Origin: an uncultured Eubacteriaceae bacterium
GTDB taxonomy: Bacteria; Bacillota; Clostridia; Eubacteriales; UBA1433
DNA: 45,418 nt
Reading direction: 5' to 3'
NCBI GenBank assembly: GCA_937880125.1
Contig: CALFLU010000059.1
Span: 1 to 45,418 of the forward strand
Below, in pieces: positions 8,075 through 15,596 of this stretch. The notes under the pieces are model-generated. The model ran no database searches. It saw only the letters and a list, made by a program, of their open reading frames with translations, and was not told where the DNA came from. The translations under genes were made by a program, and so were the position numbers. Every line of letters begins with the position of its first letter. Position 1 is the stretch's first letter.

Positions 8075-8905
8075 TTAACAAACGTCTTTTTTATGAACCG
8101 TCAGCGCCGATAAGACGACGTAGACTATGACAAATACAGCGCCGACAATAAGGGCTTGTTCAAACAGCTGCGGTGTGGCCTCAAACCTTGCGGCGGTGAT
8201 GTTGCTGTCCACCATATACCGCCCCAAATCAAACTCGGAGGCGCTGTTGGCAACAAGGATGAGTTTGTTGATCAGCGTATAGACAAATCGCGTCAACCCC
8301 ACGGATACAAGCAATCCGCCCGCTAAGGTGACTGCCGTGCTGCGGCTCAGTGCGTGCAGCAGCATGAGAAAGCCGCAAAAGGCCAAATGCAGTACATATT
8401 GCGCGCTCAACATGGAAAAGAGCGTTGCAAGGGAGCCTGTCGTCATTTTTTCGGCGAAGAAAATTTTGCCGAAGGCATAGACGCTAAGGGTGTATAGACC
8501 CATGAGCACGAGCAAAAACACAGCGATGGTGATGAGTTTTGATACCACGAGCAAACCGCGCGCGGGCAGCTGCCCCGCAATGTTTTTGATGTAGCCTCCC
8601 CTTTGTTCGGCACCTAAAAAGAGTGCCACGAAAATCGTGCAAAGTATCATAATCAGTCCGTCGGCAATCAGTGAGCCGCCCAAGCTTCCAAGGGTAAGTT
8701 GTTCCAAAACATCTTCGGGAGGGCTGTCGATGGTAACGGAGATTGCCCCGCTTTGTTGGCCCTCAGGTGCCTGTCCAACTTGGTCGAGACTGGCTTTTAC
8801 CATGAAAAAGCTGAAAAACACCATGGTCACAACAATGAGCAGTATCAACCATGTATATCGAGAGCGCCACATGCGGCGCATGTCCATTTTCATCAAATTA
8901 TACAT
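8075..8905 (-). CDS. ABC-2 type transporter permease
   Basis: The product is 276 residues with a basic N-terminus (KMDMRRMWRSRYTW), then about six hydrophobic segments, the first near residues 17-35. A large loop of about 60 residues follows the first segment. This is the layout of ABC-2 permeases such as those of bacitracin or lantibiotic resistance exporters. I place the start at ATG 8905, since GGGAGG lies 7-8 nt before it; a GTG at 8914 sits too close to that site. The start overlaps the ATPase stop by 8 nt, so the two are translationally coupled. Confidence 0.85.
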   Translation of the reverse strand: MYNLMKMDMRRMWRSRYTWLILLIVVTMVFFSFFMVKASLDQVGQAPEGQQSGAISVTIDSPPEDVLEQLTLGSLGGSLIADGLIMILCTIFVALFLGAEQRGGYIKNIAGQLPARGLLVVSKLITIAVFLLVLMGLYTLSVYAFGKIFFAEKMTTGSLATLFSMLSAQYVLHLAFCGFLMLLHALSRSTAVTLAGGLLVSVGLTRFVYTLINKLILVANSASEFDLGRYMVDSNITAARFEATPQLFEQALIVGAVFVIVYVVLSALTVHKKDVC

Positions 8906-9812
8906 TTCGTTCACCTCCCGTGAGATTTAAGAAATAATCTTCCAGCGCTTCGTTTTTTACGACGATGCCGATGGTTTTTACGCCTTGGCAAGACAGCGCC
9001 ACGGCAATCTCGCCGGTATCGTCCAAGCGTTCAAAAATATGAATGGTGTCGTTGCTGACCACCTTAAAGTGCCTAAAGTCCATAGCTTCCAAAATCGTAC
9101 AGGCTTTGCTCGTGTCATCGACTGTCAACTCGATGCGTTCGCTGCATTTGTCGTGCAGTTCTTTGCGCGTGAGTTCTTGCAGCAACACCCCGTTATGAAT
9201 GATACCGTAGTGGGTTGCAATTTTTGAAAGCTCTTCGAGAATATGGCTGGAGATGATGAACGTGATTTGTTTTTCCGCATTGAGCCGACAGAGCGTTTCG
9301 CGTATTTCGGCGATGCCGTGGGGGTCGAGTCCGTTGATGGGCTCGTCCAAGATAACCATATCGGGCTCTCCCACCATTGCCAGTGCAATGCCCAGACGCT
9401 GCTTCATGCCCAGCGAAAAATTTTTTACACGCTTGTTGCCCGTATGTGACAGACCCACCAGTTCGAGCAATTCTTCGACGTGGTTTTTTTTGCGTACACC
9501 CAGGGCAATGGCCTTGAGACGCAAATTTTCGGTGGCGTCCATGTTGCCGAAAATGCCCGGGGATTCGATGAGGGTTCCAATGCGGCTAAAGAGTGGCGTT
9601 GTTTTTTTGCCCGTTTGGCCAAATAAGCTAAACTCGCCGTCGGTGGGCCCGGCAAGGCCGCTGATCATTTTGAGAAGCGTGGTTTTGCCCGCACCGTTTC
9701 TGCCGATCAGGCCATAGATGGCACCGCGGCCAACGTGCATATTGACACCGTCCACCGCTTTGTGATGACGATACTTTTTTGTTAAACTGTTTGTGACTAA
9801 GATGTGTTCCAT
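8898..9812 (-). CDS. ABC transporter ATP-binding protein (BcrA/drug-export type)
   Basis: The product is 304 residues. Walker A is GLIGRNGAGKTTLL, the signature is NFSLGMKQRLGIALA, Walker B is MVILDEPINGLDP and the H-loop is IISSHILEEL. The about 70-residue C-terminal extension is typical of the BcrA-like group. It would power export of, or resistance to, a peptide or lipid-linked compound together with the permease encoded next to it. AAAGGAGG lies 8 nt before ATG 9812. The substrate cannot be told from sequence. Confidence 0.92.
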   Translation of the reverse strand: MEHILVTNSLTKKYRHHKAVDGVNMHVGRGAIYGLIGRNGAGKTTLLKMISGLAGPTDGEFSLFGQTGKKTTPLFSRIGTLIESPGIFGNMDATENLRLKAIALGVRKKNHVEELLELVGLSHTGNKRVKNFSLGMKQRLGIALAMVGEPDMVILDEPINGLDPHGIAEIRETLCRLNAEKQITFIISSHILEELSKIATHYGIIHNGVLLQELTRKELHDKCSERIELTVDDTSKACTILEAMDFRHFKVVSNDTIHIFERLDDTGEIAVALSCQGVKTIGIVVKNEALEDYFLNLTGGERNV

Positions 9813-9841
9813 GACATGAACCTCCTTTGCTATCTACACCC

Positions 9842-9896
9842 ATCATACACAGCGGGTATGAAAAAAGCGCAAAGCAAAGTTAAAGAAATGTTAAAG
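9842..9896 (-). promoter_or_regulatory. OmpR-type direct repeat and promoter before the ABC genes
   Basis: The heptamer CTTTAAC occurs twice on the minus strand (9896-9890 and 9885-9879), exactly 11 nt apart. A -10-like TATGAT (9847-9842) follows with no good -35. A direct repeat with a one-turn period upstream of a -10 is the usual operator form for OmpR/PhoB regulators. The repeat starts right at the regulator's stop codon, so the ABC and kinase genes can be induced separately from the regulator. Confidence 0.65.
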
Positions 9897-10574
9897 TTAT
9901 TTTGCCAGGCGAAAACCCACGCCCCAAACGGTCTCGATGTATTCTTCATCTGTGACGGCTTTGATTTTTTTGCGGATATTGCCGATATGCACATTGATGG
10001 TTTTGTCTTCGCCGATATAAATATCGTCCCAGGCGTAATCATAAATATCCTGCTTAGAAAATACGCGATCGGGTTTGGAAAGGAGCAGTTCCAATATTTT
10101 AAACTCCTGTCGCGTAAGAGGCAGTTCTTTGTCGTCAACAACCGCCCAAAAGGCACCGCTGTCCAAGCGCATGGCTTTATAAGTCAACTGCTCACTCTCT
10201 TCTTGCTTGCCGCCCTCACGGAGACGGATTTGCACGGCGATGCGTGCAAGGAGCTCTTTGATTTCAAAGGGCTTGGTCATATAGTCTTCCGCCCCTGTCT
10301 CGAGCAGGCCCACTTTGCTGTCCAGGCTGTCTTTGGCAGATAAGACAATAACGGGCGTGTTGTGTTTTTCGCGCAGTTTCGTAAGCAGTTCTTCACCGCT
10401 GATACCCGGGAGCATCAAGTCTAAAACAATCAGCGAAAAAGATTCTTTTTCGATCAGTAAAAGCCCTTCGGTGCCCGAATAAGCGCGCGCGCAGCTGTAA
10501 CCTGCCTTTGTAAGCGCCCGGGCAATGACTTCATTAACATGGGGATCGTCTTCAATAATCAGAATTTTATGCAC
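9897..10574 (-). CDS. OmpR-family response regulator
   Basis: The product is 225 residues. The receiver domain has the acidic pair in LIIEDD, the phospho-acceptor Asp52 in IVLDLMLPG, and the conserved Lys in YMTKPFE. The C-terminal winged-helix domain shows LTRQEFKILELLL, INVHIGNIRKKI and IETVWGVGFRLAK. It binds DNA as a dimer on direct repeats when phosphorylated. The start is GTG 10574, preceded by GAGGTAG. It is the first gene of the unit and probably controls the repeat at 9879-9896. Confidence 0.95.
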   Translation of the reverse strand: MHKILIIEDDPHVNEVIARALTKAGYSCARAYSGTEGLLLIEKESFSLIVLDLMLPGISGEELLTKLREKHNTPVIVLSAKDSLDSKVGLLETGAEDYMTKPFEIKELLARIAVQIRLREGGKQEESEQLTYKAMRLDSGAFWAVVDDKELPLTRQEFKILELLLSKPDRVFSKQDIYDYAWDDIYIGEDKTINVHIGNIRKKIKAVTDEEYIETVWGVGFRLAK

Positions 10575-10682
10575 AAATGCTACCTCGTTCGTTTATAGTC
10601 GTTTTTTATGGTATTGCTTTAGCAAGTACCGAAAAAATCGATACTAACGGCACCAAATGCACCGCAGTTCTTTGCTTTTTCT

Positions 10683-10688
10683 ATTATA
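10683..10688 (-). promoter_or_regulatory. Likely -10 box for the response regulator unit
   Basis: TATAAT is on the minus strand at 10688-10683, about 110 nt before the GTG start. No clear -35 is seen. The leader contains an imperfect palindrome (TTGCT/AGCAA near 10615-10626) of unknown role. Confidence 0.4.
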
Positions 10689-10774
10689 CACAATATTTGA
10701 CCTTAGGGTATGTGTAACAACTTGTTTTCACGGGAAACAAAATCGATTGCAAGACACCAACACAAACGACCCCG

Positions 10775-10801
10775 CAAAATGCGGGGTCGTTAAAAGCGTC
10801 G
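10775..10801 (-). terminator. Terminator of the peroxiredoxin-desulfoferrodoxin operon
   Basis: An 11-bp G+C-rich stem (10775-10785 with 10791-10801, loop of 5) lies just after the desulfoferrodoxin stop; the T-tract on the minus strand is short. Confidence 0.75.
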
Positions 10802-10813
10802 AATATAGTTATT

Positions 10814-11191
10814 TTATGCGTCGGCTTTCCACAGTCCGTGCAGGTTGCAGTATTCGTATACGGCAACGGCTTTTTCGTCTTTAAGAGCGAAGGAAGCTTT
10901 GGGTTCTTCACCCGGTTTGAGCACTTTGACTTGTCCGCCTTTGTCTGTTGCCAGGTAGATAAACATAATGTAGTGTTTTTCTTCCATGGGGTGCAGTGTG
11001 CTGCCAACGGCAACATCAACGTATCCGTCACGAACTTCAACAACGGGAACGTGTTTTTCTTGTGCAGCGTCTACGGTGTTTGCCGTAAGCTCTTGCATTT
11101 CTTCGCCGCAGCAAACCAGTGCTACGCCCGAGTCAACAATTTTCGTAACGATATTTCCGCAATGTTTACAGATAAAAAATTTAGGTTCCAT
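10814..11191 (-). CDS. dfx: Desulfoferrodoxin (superoxide reductase)
   Basis: The product is 125 residues. The N-terminal desulforedoxin centre has Cys8, Cys11, Cys27 and Cys28 (CKHC and CCGEE). The superoxide reductase centre shows the EKH motif (Glu45, Lys46, His47), HPMEEKHYI and the C-terminal YCNLHGLWKA. The enzyme reduces superoxide to hydrogen peroxide in the cytoplasm of anaerobes without producing oxygen. It lies 13 nt downstream of a peroxiredoxin gene, so the peroxide it makes can be removed by the co-transcribed partner. Confidence 0.96.
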   Translation of the reverse strand: MEPKFFICKHCGNIVTKIVDSGVALVCCGEEMQELTANTVDAAQEKHVPVVEVRDGYVDVAVGSTLHPMEEKHYIMFIYLATDKGGQVKVLKPGEEPKASFALKDEKAVAVYEYCNLHGLWKADA

Positions 11192-11204
11192 AATTTTTCT
11201 CCTC

Positions 11205-11864
11205 TTATTTTTCTTTTCTCAGGCACAAATACCAAGACACGCAATGCACGTTGTCATCGGGGGTTGCCTGGGGATCAAATCCCGGAACAATCACGTCTTT
11301 GCCCGGCTGCCAGTTGGCAGGGGTAGCCACTTTGTCGCTGTCGGTCTTTTGCAGCGCTTTGATAACACGGATGATTTCGTCCATGTTGCGGCCTGTTGTC
11401 AGCGGATAGTAGAGGATCAGGCGAATAATCCCGTCGGGATCCACAATAAACACGGCACGCACAGCGGCGGTGTTTGCCTGTTTGGGCTGGATCATGCCAT
11501 ATTTGTTGGCAACGTCCATTTTGATATCTTCAATGAGAGGAAACTCGACTTTGATGTTTTTCTTGCCTTCATATTCCAATGTGCCAATGTCGCGCAACCA
11601 TGCTTTGTGTGCGGGAAGCGAGTCAACCGACAAACCGACCAATTCGGTGTTGATGGCTTTTAACTCGTCGGCAATAGATGCAAAAGCAATAAACTCTGTG
11701 GTACATACGGGTGTAAAATCCGCGGGATGCGAAAAGAGAACGACCCATTTGCCTTTGTAGTCATCGGGAAAGTTGATTTCGCCGTTGGTTGTCATCGCTT
11801 TAAAACTCGGTGCGGGATCTCCCAACAAAGGAATGGTAACTTGTTTTTCTTTTTTTTCTTTCAT
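11205..11864 (-). CDS. Peroxiredoxin, Prx6-like (1-Cys/AhpC superfamily)
   Basis: The product is 219 residues, the length of the Prx6 group. The peroxidatic Cys54 is in HPADFTPVCTTE. The long C-terminal domain (from about residue 165) is typical of Prx6. Two further cysteines near the C-terminus (Cys208 and Cys214, in CVSWYLC) could act as resolving residues. The enzyme reduces peroxides; the electron donor is not evident. ATG 11864 is preceded by GGAGG. First gene of an operon with desulfoferrodoxin, controlled by the consensus promoter at 11936-11964. Confidence 0.94.
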   Translation of the reverse strand: MKEKKEKQVTIPLLGDPAPSFKAMTTNGEINFPDDYKGKWVVLFSHPADFTPVCTTEFIAFASIADELKAINTELVGLSVDSLPAHKAWLRDIGTLEYEGKKNIKVEFPLIEDIKMDVANKYGMIQPKQANTAAVRAVFIVDPDGIIRLILYYPLTTGRNMDEIIRVIKALQKTDSDKVATPANWQPGKDVIVPGFDPQATPDDNVHCVSWYLCLRKEK

Positions 11865-11917
11865 ACTGATTATCCTCCGTTAATTTTTTTATTATAATGC
11901 CGTTGTGTGTTTCAAAA

Positions 11918-11964
11918 TAGGAATGATTCCCATTTATTATATTTCTTTTTCCATTCTTTGTCAA
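11918..11964 (-). promoter_or_regulatory. Consensus promoter with Fur/PerR-like operator for prx-dfx
   Basis: On the minus strand TTGACA (11964-11959) and TATAAT (11941-11936) are 17 nt apart. Four nt further lies a 7-1-7 inverted repeat (TAGGAAT-G-ATTCCCA on the plus strand, 11918-11932; 6 of 7 arm bases pair), covering the expected transcription start. A 7-1-7 repeat is the form bound by Fur-family repressors such as PerR. With a peroxide/superoxide operon downstream, PerR-like control is a reasonable inference; the sequence is not the textbook Per box. Confidence 0.65.
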
Positions 11965-12020
11965 CCGATTCTTCTGTCATTTTTTTGTATATTATGAAAA
12001 ATTTTTGTTTGATAGGCCAC

Positions 12021-12073
12021 GGCGATAAAATTGTCGCCTAAGTGCAAACAGGTGTATCATCAGGCGGATTTTT
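12021..12073. other. Mutually exclusive hairpins with a T-tract in an intergenic gap
   Basis: GGCGA (12021-12025) can pair with TCGCC (12034-12038). CGCCT (12035-12039), overlapping that arm, can instead pair with AGGCG (12062-12066), which is followed on the plus strand by ATTTTTT. This resembles an attenuator, but no plus-strand gene or good promoter is nearby. It lies in the 301-nt gap between the MFS gene and the peroxiredoxin gene; the rest of the gap holds the prx promoter and the MFS terminator. Confidence 0.3.
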
Positions 12074-12116
12074 TCTGTTTTGTTTGCCGATTTGCATAAG
12101 AAGAGTTTGAATTTAC

Positions 12117-12144
12117 ACAAAAAAACACCGCATTGCGGTGTTTT
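12117..12144 (-). terminator. Terminator after the NaiP-like transporter gene
   Basis: A perfect 10-bp stem (12122-12131 with 12135-12144, loop of 3) is followed by a T run on the minus strand, 21 nt after the stop. Confidence 0.9.
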
Positions 12145-12165
12145 GATGTTTATAAAGGATATCGC

Positions 12166-13503
12166 CTATTCGTTGAGCTCTTCTAAGGATTTGCCCATGG
12201 TTTCTTTGCCGAAGATGCCCACGACGACGGCGACAAAGGTAAAGACCGCCGCCAGGAGAATAAACACATAGGTGTATCCCGCCTCTCCGTAAAAACGATG
12301 GACCACGGGCACGACAAAGGGTGCCAAAAATGCGCCGACGCGTCCAAAGGCCGATGCCCAACCCGAACCCGTGCCGCGAAGCGACGTGGGATAGACCTCG
12401 GGGGTGTAGGCATAGACGCAACCCCATGCGCCGAGGCTGAAGAAATAGAGCAGCGAGCCGTAGAGGAGCACTTGCGCCGTGCTGGCTGCATGACCAAAGA
12501 ACCATGCGGCAACGGCGGTTCCGAAAAAGTAGATGGCGAGCACTTTTTTGCGGCCGATTTTTTCGACGAGCACCGCGGCGCTGAAGTATCCCGGCAGCTG
12601 CGCCAGACACATGATCAGCGTAAACTCAAAGCTTTTGACCAGGGCAAAGCCCTTTGCCACGAGCAGCGAAGGTGTCCACAGCACAAAGCCGTAGTAACCG
12701 AAGTTGATACCAAACCAAATGACCCACAGCACCACGGTGCGGCGCAGGTAATTTTTTTGCCACAGGTCGGCAAAGGTGGCACGCTTTTGCGGCACTGCCG
12801 GCGCAACTTCGGCTTGAATTTCTTCGACTGCAGGGACAATACCCGCCTGGCTCTCCATTTTGGCAACCAGCGCCTCGGCTTGTTCGTGCTTGCCCTTGAG
12901 TTCCAAAAACCGCGGAGATTCGGGAACGGCTTTTCTGAGCACGGCGGCAAAGAGTGCGGGTACACCGCCCACGATAAAGGCCATGCGCCAACCATAGGCG
13001 GGAATGAGCAAGTAGGCCACCAGCGCGGCCAATATCCAGCCCCATGCCCAAAAGCTCTCTAAGATAATAACGTTGCGCCCTCTGATTTTTGTGGGCGAAA
13101 ATTCGCTGACCAGCGCTGCTGCGGCAGGCAACTCCCCGCCCAGGCCAAAGCCTGTAATAAAGCGAAGTGCCAGCAGCATTATAAAACTTGTGGCAAAACC
13201 CGAAAGAATGCTTGCCACGCCATAGATAATCAATGTGACCATAACCACGGTGCGCCTGCCCCACTTGTCCGCTGCCATGCCCGAAAGCGCAGCGCCCAAT
13301 GCCATGCCCAGCATGCCCATGCTGCCCAGCAACCCCAGATCGGTCTGAGTCAATGCCCAGTCTTTGCCGATGGCGGCCATGACGCCTGAGACCATGCCCT
13401 GATCCATGGCATCAAACATCCAGCCGATGCCCACCAAGAACAAAATTTTACGCAGCATCGGCGTAGACGGCAGTTTGTCGATTCGTGCAGTGATGTTTCG
13501 CAT
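12166..13503 (-). CDS. MFS transporter, sugar-porter-like (NaiP/AAHS-like)
   Basis: The product is 445 residues with 12 predicted membrane segments in two halves and a cytoplasmic middle loop (about 215-260). It carries MFS markers: FDAMDQGMVSG in helix 1, the loop DKWGRRTV, RFITGFGLGGELP, PESPRFL, and the second-half loop EKIGRKKV, then YTPEVYPTSLRGTG. This pattern is close to B. subtilis NaiP (niacin permease) and aromatic-acid:H+ symporters. The substrate is probably a small organic acid such as nicotinate, but this is a family-level guess. GGAGG lies 12 nt before ATG 13503. It is a single gene with its own terminator. Confidence 0.85.
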   Translation of the reverse strand: MRNITARIDKLPSTPMLRKILFLVGIGWMFDAMDQGMVSGVMAAIGKDWALTQTDLGLLGSMGMLGMALGAALSGMAADKWGRRTVVMVTLIIYGVASILSGFATSFIMLLALRFITGFGLGGELPAAAALVSEFSPTKIRGRNVIILESFWAWGWILAALVAYLLIPAYGWRMAFIVGGVPALFAAVLRKAVPESPRFLELKGKHEQAEALVAKMESQAGIVPAVEEIQAEVAPAVPQKRATFADLWQKNYLRRTVVLWVIWFGINFGYYGFVLWTPSLLVAKGFALVKSFEFTLIMCLAQLPGYFSAAVLVEKIGRKKVLAIYFFGTAVAAWFFGHAASTAQVLLYGSLLYFFSLGAWGCVYAYTPEVYPTSLRGTGSGWASAFGRVGAFLAPFVVPVVHRFYGEAGYTYVFILLAAVFTFVAVVVGIFGKETMGKSLEELNE

Positions 13504-13688
13504 CTTGTCTTCTATCCTCCATCCTAAGAACGTATTAAGAAATATTGTACGCCTTTTGGGCGAAAATGAAAAGGAAAAAATTTCCTTTTATTTTATAAAT
13601 CCTGTGAAAAATTGTAAAATTAGAGAAAAGTTAAAAAAATTGTTTTGCTAAAAGAAAAAAAGTTGAAGGTTCCCGTTAAAAGAATTCC

Positions 13689-13724
13689 AAAAAAAACGGC
13701 GAGGAGCAATGTTGCTTCTCGCCG
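13689..13724 (-). terminator. Terminator after the 144-residue membrane protein gene
   Basis: A 13-bp stem with a loop of 2 nt (13697-13709 with 13712-13724) is followed by eight T residues on the minus strand. It lies 14 nt after the stop. Confidence 0.9.
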
Positions 13725-13738
13725 CTGTAAGAAAACTG

Positions 13739-14173
13739 TTAGGATTTCGGTACAAAGAGCGGCAATAAAATAAAACTGCAGGCAAAAATACCTACAGACA
13801 AAACCATCAAGTTTGCACCTGCTTCGATTTGATAAACCGTGTTTGGCGCAAGGTGACTCACAACAAAATACGCTATTGCATTAATTGCAAGAAAAATCAC
13901 AGCATTGATTTTAACAATTTTTTTCGTGACGGACCGCTCTTGAACCATGCGATGTAATAGGGCAAAAAATATACCCAGCATTATAAGCATAACTGTATAG
14001 TCAAGATGATAGAGGAAATAGTTCAAAAAGTGAGATCCTCCAATAAGAAAACCCTTATCTCGCATCAACCTGACCAGATACACCACACCGTAGAACAGTC
14101 CCAGCGTTACCAAGGAAAACAAGATGTCGAATGCGATCAATTTGTGTATCGTTTTCTGCTGCAAATTTTTCAT
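13739..14173 (-). CDS. Small four-helix membrane protein, unknown function
   Basis: The product is 144 residues with four hydrophobic segments (about 11-33, 53-73, 84-104 and 117-140). Basic residues between helices 2 and 3 (HRMVQERSVTKKIVK) suggest a cytoplasmic loop. There are no cysteine pairs or charged motifs pointing to catalysis. AGGAG lies 7 nt before ATG 14173. It is a single gene with its own terminator and I do not recognise its family. Confidence 0.75.
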   Translation of the reverse strand: MKNLQQKTIHKLIAFDILFSLVTLGLFYGVVYLVRLMRDKGFLIGGSHFLNYFLYHLDYTVMLIMLGIFFALLHRMVQERSVTKKIVKINAVIFLAINAIAYFVVSHLAPNTVYQIEAGANLMVLSVGIFACSFILLPLFVPKS

Positions 14174-14530
14174 TATATAGCTCCTAATTCAATCTTAATA
14201 CCACGGTTGGAGTATAAAGGTTTTCGAGTAACTACCCGATCCCCTTGTATAATAGTAGGTTGCGCTTAATCGAAGTTTTTAGACGCTATTGTTTACGTTT
14301 ACATATTAGCATGACCTTAGAAGTTTTTCAATGTATTTTAAGGAAAAAATACATTTTTGTGAATTGTTGTTTTTCTGAATGATTCGATGAAAAAAAGACA
14401 TGTCTCTTTCTTTCCTGCGGTTTTACGGCCATATATGGCATCTAATACATTATTTTTTTTAGAATAATATACAGTCAAAAACGTTTTTTATAAAGCGGGA
14501 TTTACAGAATGCAGAATTATTTTTGAAATA
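14174..14530. other. A+T-rich intergenic region without a recognisable gene
   Basis: This 357-nt stretch is A+T-rich with many poly-T/poly-A runs. A TATAAT occurs on the plus strand near 14246, but no open frame with a ribosome binding site follows. I see no tRNA, repeat or riboswitch motif. It probably holds the promoter of the 144-residue membrane protein gene. Confidence 0.5.
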
Positions 14531-14556
14531 GAAAAAGACGATCTCTCGCCTTTTTC
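14531..14556 (-). terminator. Terminator after the VTT-domain gene
   Basis: An 11-bp stem with one G-T pair (14531-14541 with 14546-14556, loop of 4) is followed by a T-rich stretch on the minus strand. Confidence 0.7.
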
Positions 14557-14588
14557 ACTGTCGGATTCATCTATATATGCTCGGAGAG

Positions 14589-15320
14589 TCAATCGAGCGG
14601 GGATTTGCAGTCTTTGTTTTTTGTTCGGCTCAGTCGATTGATCAAGCTGTCTTTAAACACATAGCCCAACACCAGCAGCACCGTGGCAATGACACCAATG
14701 ATGATAAAACCCATGTAGTTGCTTTGCCCCAGTTGCGCGCCCATAAAACTGGCGCCGAACATGGCGGGCAGACGCGCGAAAAAGTAAATCGGGAAAAACT
14801 TGCGAAAGGCAATGGGTGTCAGCCCTGCGGCATAAATCAGCAAGTCCTTGGGAACACCGGGAATCAAAAACAGCAAAAACAGCACGGCTTTGCCCTTTCG
14901 ACTCTCGAGGCGCTGCTTGTGGTGCAGCAGTTTTTCTTCGTTGACAAAGAGGCGCACGATGCCGATGCCGAATTTGCGCGCAATGCCAAAGGCCAGGGCA
15001 GATCCTGCCATAATGCCCACCACGGCCAGGGCAAAGCCCCCTGCCGTGCCAAAGAGGTATCCCCCCGCAATTTGAATGGGCTCACCGGGAATCACGGCGA
15101 TGATGACTTGCAATATTTGAATGAGCAAATAGACAATCACGCCATAGGCGCCTTTGCTTTCCACATAGGCCTTGACAGCCTCGGGTTTGGTGAGAACGGC
15201 CATCATTTGTTTGCCGAAGAGTATAATAACGACAATAACAGCGGCGCAAAACAGCAACAGCGGCAGCGATTTGATCAGCAGTGTTTTGATTTCGATTCCG
15301 TTTTTGAGTTGTTTTTTCAT
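14589..15320 (-). CDS. TVP38/TMEM64 (VTT-domain, DedA-like) membrane protein
   Basis: The product is 243 residues from ATG 15320, close to the family's usual length. It has an N-terminal helix (about 15-35), then the VTT core: QVIIAVIPGEPIQIAGGYLFG, then GSALAFGIARKFG, then LFLIPGVPKDLLIYAAGLTP, and a final helix. The conserved Gly/Pro-rich re-entrant loops are intact. Such proteins act in lipid or osmolyte transport across the inner membrane; the precise role is not known. An upstream in-frame ATG (15419) would add 33 basic residues but lacks a ribosome binding site. Confidence 0.88.
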   Translation of the reverse strand: MKKQLKNGIEIKTLLIKSLPLLLFCAAVIVVIILFGKQMMAVLTKPEAVKAYVESKGAYGVIVYLLIQILQVIIAVIPGEPIQIAGGYLFGTAGGFALAVVGIMAGSALAFGIARKFGIGIVRLFVNEEKLLHHKQRLESRKGKAVLFLLFLIPGVPKDLLIYAAGLTPIAFRKFFPIYFFARLPAMFGASFMGAQLGQSNYMGFIIIGVIATVLLVLGYVFKDSLINRLSRTKNKDCKSPLD

Positions 15321-15531
15321 GGTTGATGTTCTCGCTTTTGTTTGTGAAAGCCGACGTAAATACTCTACGATGGCTGCCCGATTGCGCTTATTGTACACCG
15401 AGGCGGAGCGCAATACCATAAAAAACCCGTTAATATTTCATTAAAATTAATAAAGATTATGAAATTGTACCTGAAAAATGATGATTTATTTGCATTGGTT
15501 TTTTATGTGCAACGGCGTAAAAGTTTTTTTA

Positions 15532-15560
15532 TTGAAACACTTATTTATCCATATTATAGT
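15532..15560 (+). promoter_or_regulatory. Promoter for the OFA-type transporter gene
   Basis: TTGAAA (15532-15537) and TATAGT (15555-15560) are 17 nt apart, 36 nt before the ATG at 15597. Confidence 0.65.
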
Positions 15561-15596
15561 TATTTGAAAGATAAAATCTCTACAACGGAGTAATTT

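Noticed and set aside
12021..12073. Fluoride (crcB) riboswitch
   Set aside because: GGCGAT and CGCC are present, but the conserved CTGATG block is not in the right place and no fluoride exporter gene follows.
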